Below the pieces are notes generated by a model. The model was given only the letters and a program-made list of their open reading frames with translations. It did no database searches and was not told the DNA's origin. A program made the position numbers and the translations under genes. A stretch of 64,000 bases of DNA from Artemia franciscana (taxonomy: Eukaryota; Arthropoda; Branchiopoda; Anostraca; Artemiidae), in the NCBI RefSeq assembly GCF_032884065.1, contig NC_088871.1, positions 46,883,172-46,947,171 on the forward strand. Reading direction: 5' to 3'. Below, piece after piece: positions 10,455 through 21,559 of this stretch. The number at the start of each line of letters is the position of its first letter. Positions within the stretch are counted from its first letter, which is position 1.

Positions 10455-11785
10455 TTCACATTTACTAAATTTCACATTTTTTTATATCTTCATTTTCGGC
10501 GTTGTTATTATATATCATGGTCGAAACGATATATACAACCTAGTAAAGAGCGAATCAAAGCCTATAGTAACCTGAAGTTTAAAAATACTTTTTGTGAAAA
10601 GCTGTCTAGTGATAAAACTGTTTTGTTTAAAAACGATTCAGGATTGATATTGCTTTATATTGTTTTATCTCAGAACTAAAAAAAAAATTTGCGAAAACAA
10701 ATTTTGAAAAAGACCTTGAAACTCTGCGAAAATGGTGACGGATCAAAATGAAAAGTTCCCCAACATCAAAAGGGTCAAAACTCCCTAACTGAAGGTTTTG
10801 AGCCCATAAAATCACCCTAATCATCTCATTATTATATTAATGAAACGATTAGTGCAGTTAATTGCAATAGATGCAGAAAAGCCATAAACTGCATATCCTT
10901 TTTTCCATCCGAAACAAAGAAATTGAGTCTATCCATATATTCTAACGTTGAGAAATTGTTGGCTTCCTAAATACAGCCTATCCTGACATTTATTGGATGG
11001 CTGAGGAGACAGGAGGAAAAGTGGCTTATTCTTTTGAATAGGAAATATTGCCACTCAGAAGGTGAGTGGATTAAGGTCACGCTCTTTTGAGAACCAAATG
11101 TATCCTATTAGGACTCCTCGGTTTCCCTTTTAAAATTTATAAGCTTAAGGTTGAGAGATTTTGCAGTGGTAAATGTATCAAAACTAGAAACAGAATAGGA
11201 TTAAGGGGTGTCAAATTTGAAAGCCGATAAAACGTTATAGGAGGCTCAAAAATAAAGTGGAAAATCAGATATTTGTCTCGTTTCTTCCTCTTATACAATT
11301 TATCTCCATCTGCTTATATTCGTTCTATCGGCTTATATTCGTCATAGCCAGATTCACAGAAAGGGAGTGATATTTGAGATTTTTCTAATGGGACTCTTTG
11401 TATTTGAAGCGATTTTTGTCAAAACAAGATTCTTTTTTGTTGGAATTGGGCCAATACGTTGTCAAATGTAGCTTAATTAACTTTAATCCCTGAAGGAAGC
11501 ATTACTCTTGCTATTCAAACAGCCTTGCGCTTTGCGAAAAATTTTAAACTATCTCAGATTTGGGAGGTAGAATTTAGTGGAAATGTTCATCAAGTTTCTA
11601 GTAATTAGAAATTTAATTCATTCATTCTATAAATCAGTATACTCTAGTCACATTAAATCTTTAAAAGAATAAGAAAGAAAAGATCTAGGTTTACAACTAG
11701 TTCCATTATCTATTTATTTTAATATTAAATGATAATTGATATTTACTTTTGTAAGACACTTTACAGGTAGGCTAAGGCATATTCT
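9650..11785. other. gene-free stretch with a TA microsatellite
   Basis: No domain-bearing frame is seen. The stretch holds a pure (TA)n run at 10,376-10,448 and otherwise ordinary AT-rich sequence. Confidence 0.5.
10376..10448. repeat. (TA)n microsatellite, about 36 units
   Basis: Uninterrupted TA dinucleotides over 73 bp; the apparent protein across it (poly Tyr-Ile) is an artefact. Confidence 0.95.
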
Positions 11786-11789
11786 GTCT

Positions 11790-13357
11790 AGGTTAAATAA
11801 ATAAAAAAATTCAACTGAAAGTAAGGAGCAACATTAAAACTTAAAGTGAACAGAAATTATTTTGTATACAAGGGGGACAGCCCTTCATCAACCCTCGCTC
11901 TTTACGCTAAAGTCTTAAAGTTCTTTAAAAATAATCCGTATTCAAAATCAAGGACCCTTGTGATTAAGCTGATTTTTCGAAAATCAGGAGAAAAGGTCAA
12001 ATTTTTGCGTAAAGAGCGGGAGTTGATGAAGGGGCAGTCCCATCATATACAAAATAATTCTTGCTAGATTAAAGTTTTAATACTGCTCCTTTCTTTCAGT
12101 TGATTTGTTTATCTAACTATTGATCAATTATCAAATCATGCCATGAAATCTACTTCCCTATCTTCAGCCGTGTAACATTTCACCTTGAAAATTCCCCCAA
12201 GAAATATCTTCCCTGCGGAAAATTCACCCTCCCCTTAGAAAAATACTCTGACAATTTTCCGTATATTTCCCAATAAAAAATACAATTTATTAAACCCTCA
12301 CGTAGAAAATTAACCTGACAATGTTCCGTACATTTCCCAACAAGAAATAACATATATTAACAATACGGGCAAATTGCGTAACTTACAACACTTTCCCCAA
12401 GGACTATAGAGGGTAATATCACCAAAAACAGAATTATTGGACCTTTCAAATATGCCGAATCAAATGGTTAACTTAAATTTTGATCAGACGTGTTCATAGA
12501 AAAAATGAGCGAGGGAGGAGGGTTAATTGCCGTATAATTTATCGGTCACTCAGAAAGGCCACTAGAACCTTTTATTTCCGTTCAAATGAGCCATATTTCC
12601 GTTTGATACTATCACCTCCTGGGGAAGAACACCAACAAAAAAACAAATAAACAATTAAGCACGCAACCGTGATCTTTGTTCTGCAAAAAAAAAAAAAATA
12701 TGTACTTATGTATTATATGAGGAACGTTCGTGAAGTGAAGTTTGGTTAATGCTAATAAAATAACAAAATACGATGAAAATATAATACTTTATTAACAAAA
12801 TTGTGAAAACTACAACAAAGAATTATGGAAAGGGGCCGCCCAGAACGCAGTATACTAAGTGCATAACCAAACCAAAATACCAACTAAATGTGTTTAAATA
12901 AAATATAGCTACAATGTATTTTCCCATTGAGCTAAAGCCAGTTGTCTAGTATTAATACCGTGAAAAAATGGTAATGTCTCATGTTCGCAATCCAAATTCT
13001 CGAGTGTTTCTCGTGTAATATATAGTAGCAAATATTTTTTTTAGATTTTTGTAGATATGAGCTTGACTCCTCAACAGTAGAGTTCTCTGATATGCTGAAT
13101 CTGATGGCGTGATTTTCATTAGGATCATTTGACTTTTTGGTGGGTTTCCCCCTTTTTCAAAAATTAGGCAAATTTTCTCGGGCTTGTTGCTTTTGATTGG
13201 TAACATTAACTTAATAAATTTTATACGTTTGGAATCAGCATGGAAAAGCCAATTCTTTTGATGTATCTATTGTTATCAAAATAAAATTTTGTTTTTTAGA
13301 AGCTCGATTATTATTGGGTCACTCCTTACTTACAGTTCCTTATCACGGATTGTTTGA
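11790..13357 (-). mobile_element. hairpin-ended repeat family, copy 3 (old, interrupted)
   Basis: The left part is a palindrome at about 11,805-12,110 with arm word cttcatcaaccctcgctcttt. The right end is a decayed terminal hairpin (cagttccttatcacggattgtttga, ending at 13,357). The middle resembles copies 1 and 8 at reduced identity. A MITE of the 517-860 family sits inside at about 12,695-13,040. This is the most diverged long copy in the window. Confidence 0.65.
12695..13040. mobile_element. diverged relative of the 517-860 MITE
   Basis: The internal sequence aligns collinearly with 517-860: ggttaatgctaat against ggttaatactaat, then acaaagaattatgga against acaaagaattgtgga, then gcataaccaaacc. 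The ends have decayed, so no clean target duplication can be read. It interrupts repeat copy 3 between segments that are contiguous in the other copies. Confidence 0.65.
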
Positions 13358-15087
13358 TTAGCCTAAGCCTGTCCAGGCGATTGAGATGTAAGTATTAAGT
13401 TATTTTCAAAATCTAAGTTTTAACCAAGGAAGTTTCTTTTTACTTTTAAACTTTTGACTAAATTTTAACTTTTCAATTGAACTAAAAACTTCAAATCCTG
13501 GTCGTAAACAACACAGACTGTGGAACAAATATAGTACACAGTAGTTTATCTTCCATAATCAAACGGTGCAAAGCTACATTACTAAAGACTCTTTCCCCCT
13601 CTCCACTACAAATTCGGGCCACAAGCTTGCTAGACAACAGAACCCCTTTCTGACCAAATAGTTTCAGGACATATAAAAAATTGGCTGAAAAAAGCTCCAA
13701 AAGAAGCAGAAAATGCGGTGGACTGTCTACTCTCCACCGCTAGTGTAAGTTCGAAGCATCATACGTGATACACTTCTGCCAGATCCCACCTCCTCGCGCC
13801 TTTCATAGCACACTTTCTTTACCCATGGCAAGTGCAATGTTTTGTACCCTATTTTTGAAAGTGGGCAACCCCTCAAAAGCAATCTAATATCCCGAAACCA
13901 CGGTATTTTTTATTTTATTTTTTCTCAATAACCTGTTAGGAATTGTTCACCCAAAATAAACGGTAAAAGAGGAAAAAGTGAGCATAAAATCCCTTATTCC
14001 AAATGATCTGAGTTCTTAAAAGTGACAGTCCTGAAATGGCTTCTGGCAGAAGTTAATATTCTTTCATGAGTTCCATCCCACAACGATAGGCAATTGGGCC
14101 TGAAGGGGGACAGAATTTATGAAGACAATCGCTTGACAGTATTCTCTGGGGTACAACAAGCTCCTCATAAGACATAAGGGGTTGTTTGCAATGAGAATTT
14201 TCCACGGCAGTAACATATGTCAGTGACACATTTCCCCTGTTTCTGCAGTGACATAAAAAACTTACAAAGCGATAAAATGAAAGTTTGAAGGGTCTAGAGG
14301 TAACATTAGAAAACAAAGAGAATATAAAGGGGAAGAAAAGGGGCAATTGCCTGCATTGACAGAAACCAATTCATATGATTTGACTGGGATAAACATTACC
14401 ACTGGGCTTCAAAGGAATTCAATTTAACTCCTTCCAGTTTAATTTAAAAAGGGCACAAGCGTAGCCCCATTAGATCTTAACTCTGATGATTGTGACGAGC
14501 AGCAAGCGACTCGCGATTCAACCATCTACCGCTACAGAAAAACTTTTATGACCACGTTTTTGAGGGTATGATTTTCCAAGAGCAATGTATAACTCAATTG
14601 AACTGCACATAATCTCAGAGATGTTCTCAATAAGGGGACCACAGACCATGTGTCACTGCAGAAGTTTGTCACAGTTATGATTTCCTCCAAAGTCTTTCAA
14701 ATGGAAAATTGCCAGCGTTGCCAACAAAGAAGTTCCGTCGTTCACTATTCTCAATAACATTCAACATTCATACTTTATTTAACACCTCATAGAGCACAAT
14801 CCCAACTTGAGAGGTAGTTAATCACTGCCCAGCCTGACAATCTCAGCGTTTCAGGTCATGATTTACAGCCCTAGAGACAAGTTGTCAAACAATTGAATGA
14901 TGTCCTGTTTCTAGTGTATGTCCAGCCGTAATGTATGCAGATACGCCTTTATTAAGCAAATTAGAGGAGAACGAAAGAGTAGGAAGAGACAGAATGTCAC
15001 GTGTAAACAAATTAAAGATCCAATAATCGCTATATTGAGGTTAAATAGCCCGAAATTAAAGAAAAACTAAATTTAACTTAAAAATCA
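13358..15087. other. gene-free stretch
   Basis: A minus-strand frame at 14,053-14,346 (97 codons) shows no domain I recognise. The segment 14,905-15,040 recurs at 17,840-18,010 (listed separately). No gene is called. Confidence 0.4.
14905..15040 (+). repeat. direct repeat flanking copy 4 (left member)
   Basis: The phrase tgtccagccgtaatgtatgc, followed by agatacgcctttat and a GAACGAAAGAGT motif, recurs at about 17,868-18,000. The two members flank the hairpin-family copies 4 and 5 and the PWWP exon, as if the block between them were duplicated or inserted as a unit. Confidence 0.6.
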
Positions 15088-16680
15088 TCAAACAGTTCGT
15101 GGTAACGAACTGTAGTAAGGAGCGACCCGGCTCAATAGTAACCAAAGCTCTAAAAATGGAATTTTTGATGCCAATAACTACATCAAAAGAATTGCATTTT
15201 AATGCTGATTTTAAATATATAAGTTTCATCAAGTTTAATCTTACCCATCGAAAGTTACGAGCCTGAGAAAATTTTCCTTATTTTAGAAAATGGTGGAAAA
15301 CAACCCCTAAAACTAATAGAATCTTAACGAAAATCACACCATCAGATTCAGCTTATCAGAGAACCCTATGTAGAAGTTTTAAGCTCCTATCTACAAAAAT
15401 GTGGAATTTTGTATTTTTTGCCAGAAGGCAGATCACGGATGCGTGTTTATTTGTTTGTTTTTTTTCCAGGGGTGATCGTATGGACCCAGTGGTCCTAGAA
15501 TTTTGCGGGAGGGCTCATTTTAGCGAAAATGGAAAGTTCTAGTGCCCTTTTTAAGTGACCAAAAAAATTGGAGGGCACCTAGGCCCCCTCCCAAGCTCTT
15601 TTTTCCCAAAGTCGTCGGATCAAAATTCTGAGATAGCCATTTTATTCAGCATAGTCGAAAAACCTCATAACTATGTCTTTGAGGACGACTTACTCCCCCA
15701 CAGTCCCCGTGGGAGGGGCTGCAAGCTACAAATTTTGACCAGTGTTTGCATATAGTAATGGTTTTTGGGGAGTGTACTGACGTTTTCAGGGGGATTTTTT
15801 GGTTGGGATGGGGGTTGAGAAGAGGGGGTTATATGGGGGATAATTTCCATGGAGAAATTTGTCATGGGGGAAGAAGATTTCCATAAAGGGGGCGCAGCAT
15901 TTTCCAGCATTATTTAAAAAAACAATGAAAAAATAAATATGCAAAAGTTTTTTCAACTGAAAGTAAGGAGTAGCATTAAAAATTAAAACGAATAGAAAAT
16001 ATTACGCATGTAAGGGGTTCACCTCCTCCTAATACCTCAGTCTTTACGCTAAAGCATTTTTAGTAATTTCGACTATTTATTCTACGGCCTTTGTGACTCG
16101 GGGGACAAAATTTAAGCTTTAGTGTAAAGAGCGAGGTATTGACGAGTGGGTGAACCCTCTCATATACATAATAAAAACGTACGAATATAGAAGTTTGTTA
16201 AGTAAGCTAATTCGTAAGTTACATATATCTTTTACTAACGAAAACGTTCGTAAAAAACTAAAAGTTCTAGTTGCCTTTTTAAGTACCCAAAAAATTGGAA
16301 GGCAACTGGACCTCCTCTCCCTCTTTTTTTCTCAAAATCATTCGATCAAAACAATTGGAAAGCCATTTAGCCAAATAAGTAAATATGCAAATTTCGCTTC
16401 AATTATTCATCTGCGGAGAGCCAAAATCAAAACATGGATTAACTAAAAAACGCTCAGAGATTAAATAAAAAAAAAACAAGTTTTTTTTAACTGAAAGTAA
16501 GGAGCAACATTAAAACTTAAAACAAACAGAAATTACCCCGTATATGAAAGGGGCTGTTCCCTCTTCAACGCCCTGCTCTTTACGCTAAAGTTTTTACTGT
16601 TTTAAAAATTAGAGTTGAGAGAAAGAGTTAAACTTTAGCGCAAAGAGCAGGGCGTTGAAGAGGGAACAGCTCCTTTTTTT
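15088..16680 (+). mobile_element. hairpin-ended repeat family, copy 4
   Basis: Starts TCAAACAGTTCGTGGTAACG with the intact terminal stem-loop and runs through the same noncoding order as copy 2. It reaches a palindrome at about 16,490 whose second arm stops abruptly at about 16,675, in a T-run. Beyond that point is non-repeat DNA containing the PWWP exon. The remaining arm word is cttcaacgccctgctcttt, matched by the truncated opposite arm. Confidence 0.75.
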
Positions 16681-16838
16681 GCCGTAACAAGAAACGTGTT
16701 TTTTGCGTAGCAAAAAACAGCAAATTTGCAGTCTCCGGTATTCGTCGTCATTGCCTCTAAGATTCGAATTGGCCAGAGGGGATAGCCCGCAAATTTCGCT
16801 AGGAATAAATCACCGATTTTAATGTTCGCAGGATTCAT
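16676..16838 (-). pseudogene. N-terminal PWWP-domain exon, truncated by a repeat
   Basis: On the minus strand a splice-acceptor-like sequence (tttcatttactag) ends just before ATG at 16,838. The 54 codons that follow read as a PWWP domain at the extreme N-terminus. IKIGDLFLAKFAGYPLWPIR gives the first strands and the signature, here YPLWP, and CKFAVFCYAKNTFLV gives the later strands with the aromatic-cage region. PWWP domains bind methylated histone H3 tails and DNA; an N-terminal PWWP is the layout of HDGF/PSIP-type proteins. The frame then runs into the palindrome of repeat copy 4, so the domain's C-terminal helices and the rest of the protein are missing. It is either a gene broken by the repeat or an exon copied into the repeat cluster. 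No donor site is evident. Confidence is good for the domain and low for the gene's status. Confidence 0.7.
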
Positions 16839-16840
16839 GC

Positions 16841-17424
16841 CTAGTAAATGAAAGATTATAAAGTGAAAGAAACTTATCTTTCCGTGAGGGCCGAGCCTCA
16901 CTAATGTATCCAAGTGAACAATCAGTTCAAACTGTGCGAGGTCGGCCCAACTGCTAATCCTTCTCTACACTAAAAAGTGTAATTAACGCGCAGGCAAATT
17001 ATATCTAATTTTCTCTATACACCACACTTGGCTATCGAATCTAATTTTCTCAATTCAAAACGCCAAAAATCTGATTGTGTGATAAATTCAAGCATCAGAT
17101 TGCACAAAATCTGTAGTCACTGAATTAATTCAGAGCTAAGGAATCAAGTTCAAACAATTCAAAAGTTCAAACAGGTGTAATCCCTTTGAGAGCTAGTTCA
17201 ATACTGCAGCATATCAGTATACTGCAGGCATCTTCTTTGAATTTAAATCATTTTTTCGGTAATCTCGGTTATAACGGTTTTTTTCTGATATTATGAGAAA
17301 TAGAAACATTTAGATCGAAATAAAGATTTTTAATTTTATGAATGGCTTAAGAATATTAAGTGCAAACTTTCAGGGCATGATGAGGGGGTTGTACAACTGA
17401 CGAAAAGGCAATATGCGCATACTT
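16841..17424. other. non-repeat DNA between two repeat copies
   Basis: AT-rich host-like sequence, presumably the intron and upstream region of the PWWP exon. No other exon is recognised. Confidence 0.4.
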
Positions 17425-17815
17425 CCTTATATGAAATTACTCCGTATATGAAAGGGGCTTTTCCTCTTCAACGCCCCGCTCTTTACGCTAAAGTTTGACT
17501 CTTTCTCTTAGCTCTACCTCTTAACAGTAAAAACCTTTAGTGTAAAGAGCGGGACGTTGAAGAGGAAAATCCCCTTTCATATACGGAGTAATTTCTGTCC
17601 GTTTTAAGTTTTAATTTCGCTTCTTAGTTTCATTTAAAAAAAAAACTTGTTTTTTTATTTAATTTCTGGACATTTATTTAATTAATGCATGTTTTGATCT
17701 TGGCTCTCCACACATAAATAATTAAAACCAAATTTGCATATAAATGTTTTTTTTAGCTTAATGGCTTTCTCATAGTTTTAATCGGAAGATTTTGAGAAAA
17801 AAGGAGAGAAGGGAG
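17425..17815 (-). mobile_element. hairpin-ended repeat family, copy 5 (fragment)
   Basis: A palindrome of about 200 bp (17,430-17,635; arm word cttcaacgccccgctcttt) is followed by the segment that follows the palindrome in copy 1 (atttaatttctggacattt, then ttggctctccacacataaat). It is truncated at both sides. Confidence 0.7.
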
Positions 17816-17839
17816 TTACGCTTTAAATGTTTAAAGCAT

Positions 17840-18010
17840 GTTTCTAGTGTAGTGTATGTTTCTAGTGTAAGTCCAGCCGTAATGTATGCAGATACGCCTT
17901 TACGAGCACGAAAGAGTGCTCCTCTTTCTGACTTACTCTTTCATAGGTCACTCTTACTCTTTCAGAGGCAATGTTAAGTGTAAACAAACTAGCGATCCAA
18001 TGAATACATT
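17840..18010 (+). repeat. direct repeat flanking copy 5 (right member)
   Basis: Partner of 14,905-15,040: it shares tccagccgtaatgtatgc, then agatacgccttta, then a gtgtaaacaaact/att phrase, with small indels. Confidence 0.6.
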
Positions 18011-18176
18011 ATTGAATGAAGTGCATAGGATATTACTCAATATTATAAGTAGTATTATAAGTGCCATCTTTGGAAATCAAAAAAACCATAAAAAAAACAA
18101 GAAAAAAGAGGACACATCGGTGCTGCAAAAAAGAAATTTTCATTGTTCTTGCATTAATTTTCCAAAAAAGGTTTTC

Positions 18177-18300
18177 AACCATGGCGATTCCAATGGTATA
18201 GTTTTCATTTCGATTCAACACCATTTTCATCAACACCATTCAACACCATGGCGATTCCAATGGTATAGTTTTTATTTCGATCCAACACCATTTTCGAGAG
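18177..18300 (+). repeat. two-unit tandem repeat, period about 68 bp
   Basis: The phrase ccatggcgattccaatggta, followed by a cattt/tattt cgat(t/c)caacaccattttc tail, occurs twice in a row. Confidence 0.8.
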
Positions 18301-18309
18301 TTTTCAGGC

Positions 18310-19199
18310 TATCGTTTGAAATTCCCATAAAATTTGCTTTCGCGATAAACTTTTACCATCAAGATCAATCGAAATCATAGCTATCATTCCTGAATCAGCT
18401 TCAAATATTTTTTTTTTGTCACTGGACAGTTTTTTTTTTCAAAAACCATTTTTAAATATTTGGTTACTAATGGCTGAACTTCGTTCTTTACTAGGTTGCA
18501 GCGATGACCACAACTGTGGCCATCAGTTTACGAATGATTAGTTGAGGAATAAAGATGACTATTTACAAGGTAGTTGAATGCAGATAATCGCCCGAATTGG
18601 CAATGGAGGCAAACATCGATCTGAAGAAGTTGCATTCAGATAAGTGAGACTTACTTGCATTTTGTGGTATTTCATGCCCACTCACAGTGCATTTTACATT
18701 TTTTAGGATGAAAAAAAAAACAAGTATAAAATGTTCAAATAGAAAAAACCAAGAAGCTATTGGATTATGTTTTATTTACGCTTAGCCTTTTTTTTCTTTT
18801 CTTTTTTGTATTTTCAACTGTAGACTTTCTATTTTGTATTTTATACTTTAGACTTTTTTTTTTTTTAGTATTTTAAGGTTTTTTTAAAGAAAAGTAAAGT
18901 CCATATTAAACTTAAGATCAGCAGAAATTAAGTAAAGGCCATATTACACTTAGGATCAGCACAAAAAATTCCTATAATAATCCACACTCACAACGACTAG
19001 AAATTACTATAAAAGAATAAATTACAGCCAAAACAAACAGAAATTAAATAGACAATCATAGCAAAAAAACATACAGCAGGTACTAATATAAATGAATAAA
19101 TCAGTCTTAAAACGAGTAAAGCTTAAATTGAATATACAAATCAACCTTAAAACAAAGAAAAATCACTAAAAGCAAGAGTTTAGCTACTTTCCCCTCCCT
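18310..19199. other. no recognisable gene
   Basis: AT-rich sequence with short homopolymers; no gene or clear repeat is seen. Confidence 0.45.
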
Positions 19200-20600
19200 A
19201 ACTGTAAAAGTCAAAAGTCTACACCGTTACTGGTACTTTACTGAAAACTGTGTGTCTTGAACAGTGTATATGACCCTGGGCATAACTTACAACCCTTTCC
19301 CTAGGCCCTTGAGGGTTGCGTCATCGTAGGTATGATCTTTGCACTATTTCGAAGAAAGTGGTTACCTAAAAATTTCGATCAGATGCATGTGGGGCAAAAA
19401 GGGTGTAGGAGGGCTAGTTACCCTTCGATTACTTTTGACCCTTAAAAAGGATCTAGAATTTTCAATTCCTAACTAAATAGACCTTCTCCAAAGTTTATAT
19501 TACCACCCATTCTATAAAACCATATAAGCACATGGGGCTTAACCTACAACCCTTGTTTCCGGGTGCTGGGGGGGTTTTGCCAACCAAGGAGATATTGCTA
19601 TATGACCTTTAGACTATTTTGAAGAAAGTGGTTATCTCAAAACTTCGATCAGATGCATTTGGGGCAAAAAGGGCGTAGGGGGGCTAGGGTAAAATTCTAG
19701 TTAATTGACTTCTTGCTATCTCAGAAAGAGTTTAGGTTAGGAAAATGAAACATTCAGGGATGAATCTACAGACTGAAGTATGTCCCGGGAAGGTATTTTG
19801 AAACAACTACCTCCACTCCTTCTCCCTCTAGTGGGCCCTGACCTTTGATGACCTTTACAAATTCGTGTGTTATAAAACCGAAACCTTGCAAAATAAATAT
19901 TCTGCTTAATTGAAGTACAACAAAATTTTTTTCAGCTTCATAACCTTGGTCAATTCCATTTTATAAGGTTTTAAAGATATGCAAATACATTTTCTAATTA
20001 AAAAAAAAATATTGATATGGCTCAAAATTCTACTCAAATAACAGGAATTGCATTTTCAGAAACAAAAAGCAGAGAAAAAGCAACTAGTAACTGAAAATTA
20101 AGGTAAAATGTTGTTTTGTCAAAATTTCAATAGGTATAGACCTGTCATGTAGGCAAAATTCAGGGTCCTCTAGAGGGAGAAGGAGTGGAGGTGGGTACTT
20201 TAAAATACCTTCCCAGGACATGCTTTAGCCTGTAGACCCATCCCTGAAAGTTTCATTTTCCTAACCTAAACCCTTTCTGAGATAGCAAGAAGTCAATTAA
20301 CTAGAATTTTACCGGGGGCTAGTTACCCTTCGATTACTTTTGACTAGAAATTGCTAGAGACTGACCAGAGAATGACTAGAGATTTCTAGATCTAGAAATT
20401 TCAATTTCTAACCAAATGGGCCAACTCTAAAGTTTATACGACCACCCATTCCATACAACCATATATGCACCTGAGGCATAACTAACGACCCCTATTTCCA
20501 GCCTCTGGTGGGTCGTGTCAACTAAGGAGGCATTACTATATGATCTTTGGACTATTTTAAACAAAAAGAATATTTCAAAATTTTGGTCACCGAAACGCCG
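19200..20600 (+). repeat. tandem array, unit about 250-300 bp, split by a MITE
   Basis: Three diverged units share the phrases cataact(t)a(c/a)(a/g)acccttt, tggggcaaaaaggg and gggctagttacccttcgatt. The junction between the second and third unit is occupied by the MULE-like element at 19,688-20,313, which lies exactly at the word gggggctag. The array carries no coding capacity. Confidence 0.7.
19688..20313 (+). mobile_element. MULE-like MITE, long TIRs and 9-bp target duplication
   Basis: The element is 626 bp and begins GGTAAAATTCTAGTTAATTG. Its last 150 bp or so are the inverted copy of its first 150 bp, with a few mismatches. The flanks are the 9-bp direct repeat gggggctag (19,679-19,687 and 20,314-20,322). 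Long terminal inverted repeats with 9-bp duplications are the hallmark of Mutator-like (MULE) elements. There is no transposase, so it is non-autonomous. A second copy in opposite orientation is at 29,685-30,309. Confidence 0.85.
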
Positions 20601-20821
20601 CTTCTACTTTATTCAAATTATCTGCTTCTAAAATTACTGTAATCGAAAAAGTTAAATTCTTGTGATAGTGGGACAACTATATACAAAAGTGCATTATTCA
20701 CTTTAATAATTCCACAGTAGCCCCGCTGTTGTCATATTCCATCACTTCACTTGGCAAGCCCATTGTAAAAATGATTTCCTACTCCTCATACAAAATATTA
20801 CTACAACCATTTTCTAATAGC

Positions 20822-20893
20822 AGCAGCTTGGCGCAGCGGAAGCGCGCTGGGCCCATAACCCAGAGGTCGGTGGATCGAAACCACTAGCTGCTA
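20822..20893 (+). tRNA. tRNA-Met (CAT), elongator type
   Basis: The cloverleaf is complete and intronless. The acceptor AGCAGCT pairs with AGCTGCT, the D-stem is GCGC/GCGC, and the anticodon stem CTGGG/CCCAG carries loop CCCATAA with anticodon CAT at 20,854-20,856. The variable loop is AGGTC, the T-stem is GGTGG/CCACT with one G-U, and the discriminator is A. The T-loop is ATCGAAA instead of TTCGAAA, as in insect elongator tRNA-Met, and the acceptor is not of initiator type. The internal box A (TGGCGCAGCGG) and box B (GGATCGAAACC) are intact. It looks functional. Confidence 0.97.
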
Positions 20894-20896
20894 AAA

Positions 20897-20901
20897 TTTT
20901 T
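20897..20901 (+). terminator. Pol III terminator of tRNA-Met
   Basis: A run of five T residues starts four bases after the mature tRNA end, which is the standard RNA polymerase III stop signal. Confidence 0.85.
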
Positions 20902-21559
20902 ATTCTGGGAAATTAAAGGGAATTTATGGATAAACGTTCAGAACTTCGAATTAGGAAAAAATTATTCCTAGCTCGATTTTTCAAAATACTATTCTCCGGA
21001 TCTTGATTAAAAAATTGGCACAACAAATTTTTGCCCTCCCCTATATCTTTGGGAATTGGCACCCCTGAAAAGTTTAACTTCTTTCAACCCTCAGTAACAA
21101 ATGCATTATTTTATATTATCGTTCAACTAGAAAAGGCGTAAACAAATGAAGGTCATAACCTTGTATTGCATGGACTGGGCATAATTTCAGCATGTCGATT
21201 GGGGGGATGGGGCCATCATTAAAAGTTTATCGATATCCTCCAGGTGAAATGAAGGTTTTCGGGGGGGCGTCCCCTCAAAAATCTGTGAAAAATACAAGCC
21301 TAAATGTATTTTTAAGCTGTCTAAAAACTTATTTTGAGAATTGTTTCGTAATGGATACCAAACATCAAACTGCAAAAAAATAAAGGTGGCGCGGGACTGT
21401 CCTAAGTCTTCCATAGCACATTTTTCTACAAACGGTATCGAAGAAAAGCTATTATTTAGCAGACACTATTCCGTTTATTTCAAAAACATTGCAAAATACA
21501 TAATGTATGTATATGAACTTAAGCATACACATGTAAATCTGAAAGCCGAACTGAAGCTC

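Noticed and set aside
10274-10468. 64-codon frame with alternating Tyr-Ile
   Set aside because: It is the (TA)n microsatellite read as protein.
18033-18380. 164-codon plus frame spanning a tandem repeat
   Set aside because: The frame depends on a 68-bp tandem repeat and AT-rich filler; composition (His/Phe/Ser runs) is not that of a real protein.
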